Origin: Colivivens sp963640465
GTDB taxonomy: Bacteria; Bacteroidota; Bacteroidia; Bacteroidales; Bacteroidaceae
Reading direction: 5' to 3'
Assembly: GCA_963640465.1 (NCBI GenBank)
Contig: CAVHYP010000055.1
Span: 1 to 15,340 of the forward strand
DNA: 15,340 bases
Positions 13,712-15,340 of this stretch are shown piece after piece. Position 1 is the first letter of the stretch. Each line of letters begins with the position of its first letter. The position numbers and the translations under genes were made by a program. The notes under the pieces are model-generated. The model was not told where the DNA came from. It ran no database searches and saw only the letters and a program-made list of their open reading frames with translations.

Positions 13712-14285
13712 CTACATCAGGAGTTTATTCCGGTTTTTGTCTATCCAACGCTTTTGTTTTTGCTCATTCACTCGTGCCAGTTATGCCGCCTTGTGGTCGT
13801 CACCTTTGTATTTCTCATCTTGTCCTTTGTACTCGGCTAATGCCGTCTGTCCTTTGTCTTTTACTGCTACGCCCCACACCTTCGCGAAATGACACTGGCA
13901 TTCCGTCAAACAGGCTCTCCGCCCTTTCATGGCACCCGTGCTAAGAAAGTTCTCCAAGTCCCTTTGCCGGAACCGTACGACACGAAGAACCCCTACAAGA
14001 CTATATCAAGGCTGACGCTTATCTTGACATGGTCTTGAAGGGGCACATCGTTTTATTGTCGTACTTGCCTGCGTCGCTTCACTGCCCACCCTGTTCCTCT
14101 TGTAGTTGCTGTCGTTCAGTTGTAGCAAACGCCTCTTTCTGTTGTAGGGTATTTCTTCTTCTTTTCGTCCATCCCTCTCGTCGCTGCGGATATTGTTTTG
14201 CAAAGTTGATGACGGCGTTGGTGCATCCGCCAAACCGTCCTGTCTGAAAATCTTCCTCTATGTGCTTCGCATAAAGAGCGTATTT
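13712..14285 (-). pseudogene. Unidentified broken gene, minus strand
   Basis: Two coding-looking frames follow each other on the minus strand. The first (14285-14079) has no start codon and includes KHIEEDFQTGRFGG, INFAKQYPQRREGW and a Gln/Glu/Arg-rich stretch ending QQLQEEQGGQ. The second (14005-13712, in another frame) includes AVKDKGQTALAEYKGQDEKY, a TAA at 13783-13781, then RVNEQKQKRWIDKNRNKLL. The charged composition of these stretches and their separation by stops and a frameshift suggest a decayed gene. I cannot name the family, and it may be two unrelated remnants. Confidence 0.35.
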
Positions 14286-14437
14286 TCAGGGCCGGTTTGT
14301 CTTGAATGCCGCCATCATCACTCTCGAAAGCAAAAAATATCCTTGGACAAGAGCGATGGAAGTTTTCCTATAAGAGGGAAAAGTATCCATTCGAGTCGAG
14401 CCAAGAAGTAGTGTTGAACCAACTAAACGTAGATTGA
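14275..14437 (+). pseudogene. Frameshifted unidentified fragment
   Basis: Frame one (14275-14370) carries FVLNAAIITLESKKYPW and stops at TAA 14371-14373. An overlapping frame with ATG at 14306 continues with KREKYPFESSQEVVLNQLNVD and stops at 14435-14437, one base before the next small ATG. Joined by one frameshift, they would give a coherent C-terminal protein fragment. It overlaps the end of the putative minus-strand remnant by a few bases. No family is recognised. Confidence 0.3.
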
Positions 14438-14438
14438 T

Positions 14439-14552
14439 ATGAACGACGTAGTAGGACTCATTGTCTTCATCCTGGTATTCAAAGTTCTGGGCAAGGTCAT
14501 CCGTGCCATCTTTGGAGGCGAAGACAAGAACGATTTCCGCAGGGACAGATAG
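14439..14552 (+). CDS. Possible 37-residue single-helix membrane peptide or remnant
   Basis: The frame reads MNDVVGLIVFILVFKVLGK, then a basic and acidic tail ending in FRRDR. One hydrophobic helix (about residues 4-17) is followed by positive charges. It starts one base after the end of the preceding fragment, as in an operon. It could be a true small protein, but it lies in decayed DNA, so it may be the N-terminus of a lost gene. I do not recognise it. Confidence 0.35.
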   Translation: MNDVVGLIVFILVFKVLGKVIRAIFGGEDKNDFRRDR

Positions 14553-14674
14553 AAGGAGCGGTTCCGTCAGCTCGGTGCCGAAAGAGGCGTTTGCCAAAGC
14601 CGGAAAAACGACCTTGTAAGGGGCAATTTGTATGCATTACAAACTTTTTTTGCCACAAATTCAAAAAAACTAAT

Positions 14675-14703
14675 GCTTTTCTTGGGTAGACTGAAGAAAA
14701 TGC
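14675..14703 (+). repeat. Hairpin upstream of the terminator
   Basis: TTTTCTT (14677-14683) pairs with AAGAAAA (14694-14700). The stem is extended by GC/GC across a one-base bulge, with a 10-base loop. It could be part of a small RNA that ends at 14769. Confidence 0.4.
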
Positions 14704-14721
14704 ATAACTTAGCGTCAACAT

Positions 14722-14769
14722 ACTTACCCCGCTTCCCGCAAGAACAGCGCGCTCAGGGTAAGTTTTTTT
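14722..14769 (+). terminator. Rho-independent-type terminator
   Basis: ACTTACCC (14722-14729) pairs perfectly with GGGTAAGT (14756-14763), followed by a run of seven T. The 26-base interior can form a short CGC/GCG inner stem. No intact gene precedes it, so it ends either a decayed gene or a small RNA. Confidence 0.6.
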
Positions 14770-14882
14770 GTTTAAGAATGGCTTCACAAGAATATAATCC
14801 ACAAGGGTTTCTCCATTATCAAGCCTTGATGGAATGAATCGGGCGTTGAGCCTTTGCGGCTTCTTTCCTCGCTTGCTTTTCG

Positions 14883-15056
14883 GACGTGCCTCTCTACAGT
14901 GTGGTGGCCGGCAACTCGGCGAGGATAGTGAAACAGAATACTAGTTGCTGAAGGTCGGCCACGGAATACAACCTGGCATGTGACAACATGGAGGAATATT
15001 CCAAGACGCATAACTATGACGAGTTCTGCAGGGAGATATTGAGCATCGTAAAGTAA
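14883..15056 (+). pseudogene. C-terminal remnant of a hexapeptide-repeat acyltransferase
   Basis: In one frame the sequence reads DVPLYSVVAGNSARIVKQ. This matches the very conserved end of the left-handed beta-helix domain in sugar O-acetyltransferases of the LacA/CatB/WbbJ kind (typically DVPPYSVVAGNPAKVIK). A TGA follows at 14949-14951. The same frame then continues through EYNLACDNMEEYSKTHNYDEF to a TAA at 15054-15056. The upstream catalytic and hexapeptide repeats are missing, so it is a fragment. Such enzymes acetylate sugars in surface polysaccharide or LPS pathways. This fits the UpxY-type gene 3 kb upstream and suggests both come from one eroded polysaccharide locus. Confidence 0.6.
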
Positions 15057-15241
15057 GGAGGAGCTGCATCATGAAATTTGGGATACTTACCAAGACAAGA
15101 ATAATTACAAGATAATTTCACAGACCTCTAAACTCTAAGTTCGCAACTCGTCTCTCTAAACTCAGCCCCCTCCATCCGCCTTCCCCAAATTCCACCATCG
15201 GGCGTAAAGTGTTAAAAGCGACGGCAACATGCAGTTAAACA

Positions 15242-15257
15242 ATGTATAAATATACAT
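15242..15257. promoter_or_regulatory. Palindrome ATGTATA-AA-TATACAT
   Basis: Perfect 7-bp inverted arms around AA end 19 bp before the -7 element at 15277 and cover the place expected for the -33 element, so this is a candidate operator. Confidence 0.45.
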
Positions 15258-15276
15258 CACTACAAGTTCTTTTTTG

Positions 15277-15284
15277 TAACTTTG
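15277..15284 (+). promoter_or_regulatory. -7 promoter element for a gene beyond the window
   Basis: TAACTTTG fits TAnnTTTG. No -33 TTTG is seen; the palindrome at 15242-15257 occupies that position, as at promoters that depend on an activator. No start codon with a long frame follows before the window ends. Confidence 0.45.
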
Positions 15285-15340
15285 TAAATCAAGTAGTAAC
15301 AGTCGAGGTCATTTATGACTTTCAATAATATTCCATAAAA

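Larger units (their letters stand above)
13463..15340. other. Decayed region without an intact gene of normal size (about 1.9 kb)
   Basis: Nothing longer than about 100 codons is open, and fragments that look coding change frame and strand. Recognisable or plausible pieces are a minus-strand broken gene (13712-14285), two tiny plus-strand frames (14275-14552), a terminator (14722-14769), an acyltransferase C-terminal fragment (14883-15056) and a promoter at the right edge. Short tandem repeats are frequent (13559-13592; CTCTAAACTC at 15126 and 15154). Confidence 0.7.

Noticed and set aside
14497..14802. 101-codon minus-strand frame
   Set aside because: It crosses the terminator hairpin and the antisense of other fragments, has no domain and no promoter.

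Overview
The window looks like a chromosomal segment from a Bacteroidales bacterium, most likely Prevotella/Segatella-like. Three things support this. Several genes have promoters of the Bacteroidetes type (TTTG, 19 bp, TAnnTTTG). Most genes lack Shine-Dalgarno sequences and have A-rich leaders. The gene families are typical of the phylum: DUF4494, DUF4468, Porin_10-type putative porin, UpxY-type NusG and AAA_14/DUF4143 ATPase. The genus is inferred from general character, not from a search. A 10-N gap at 575-584 means the left 0.57 kb is joined to the rest by scaffolding.

Layout. (1) 1-507, minus: the N-terminal part of a secreted GH43 arabinanase-like enzyme that runs off the window. (2) 684-3073, plus: a two-domain carboxymuconolactone-decarboxylase (CMD) protein, a secreted DUF362 protein and ribose-5-phosphate isomerase B, ending at a strong hairpin at 3123-3155. 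(3) 6099-3211, minus: DUF4494 protein, YggS-type PLP-binding protein, Crp/Fnr-like regulator and D-2-hydroxyacid dehydrogenase, the last two overlapping. (4) 6512-10704, plus: a cell-envelope cluster of a secreted DUF4468 protein, a small two-helix membrane protein, a putative outer-membrane porin and a secreted cyclophilin fused to a degenerate SGNH-like domain. Its promoter is preceded by two spaced copies of an inverted repeat. (5) 11135-11833, plus: an UpxY/NusG-like antiterminator. (6) 12209-13462, plus: a DUF4143-type ATPase with its own promoter. (7) 13463-15340: about 1.9 kb with no intact gene of normal size. It holds decayed fragments, including the C-terminal end of a hexapeptide-repeat acyltransferase, plus a terminator and a promoter pointing out of the window.

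How it fits together. The left half is mostly metabolic housekeeping. The central cluster is probably one envelope-building or transport unit. The right part reads like an eroded surface-polysaccharide locus: an UpxY-type antiterminator, normally the head of such an operon, is followed by an ATPase and gene debris in place of glycan genes.

The most unusual structural signals are: a recurring pattern of short tandem duplications across or just after stop codons (DUF362, rpiB, dehydrogenase, yggS); a 15-base exact match to the phage T7 promoter core over the DUF362 start codon; the paired TTTTCC-N6-GGAAAA operator; the pseudo-SGNH/cyclophilin fusion; and the orphaned UpxY gene. I found no CRISPR array, tRNA, rRNA or intact insertion sequence.
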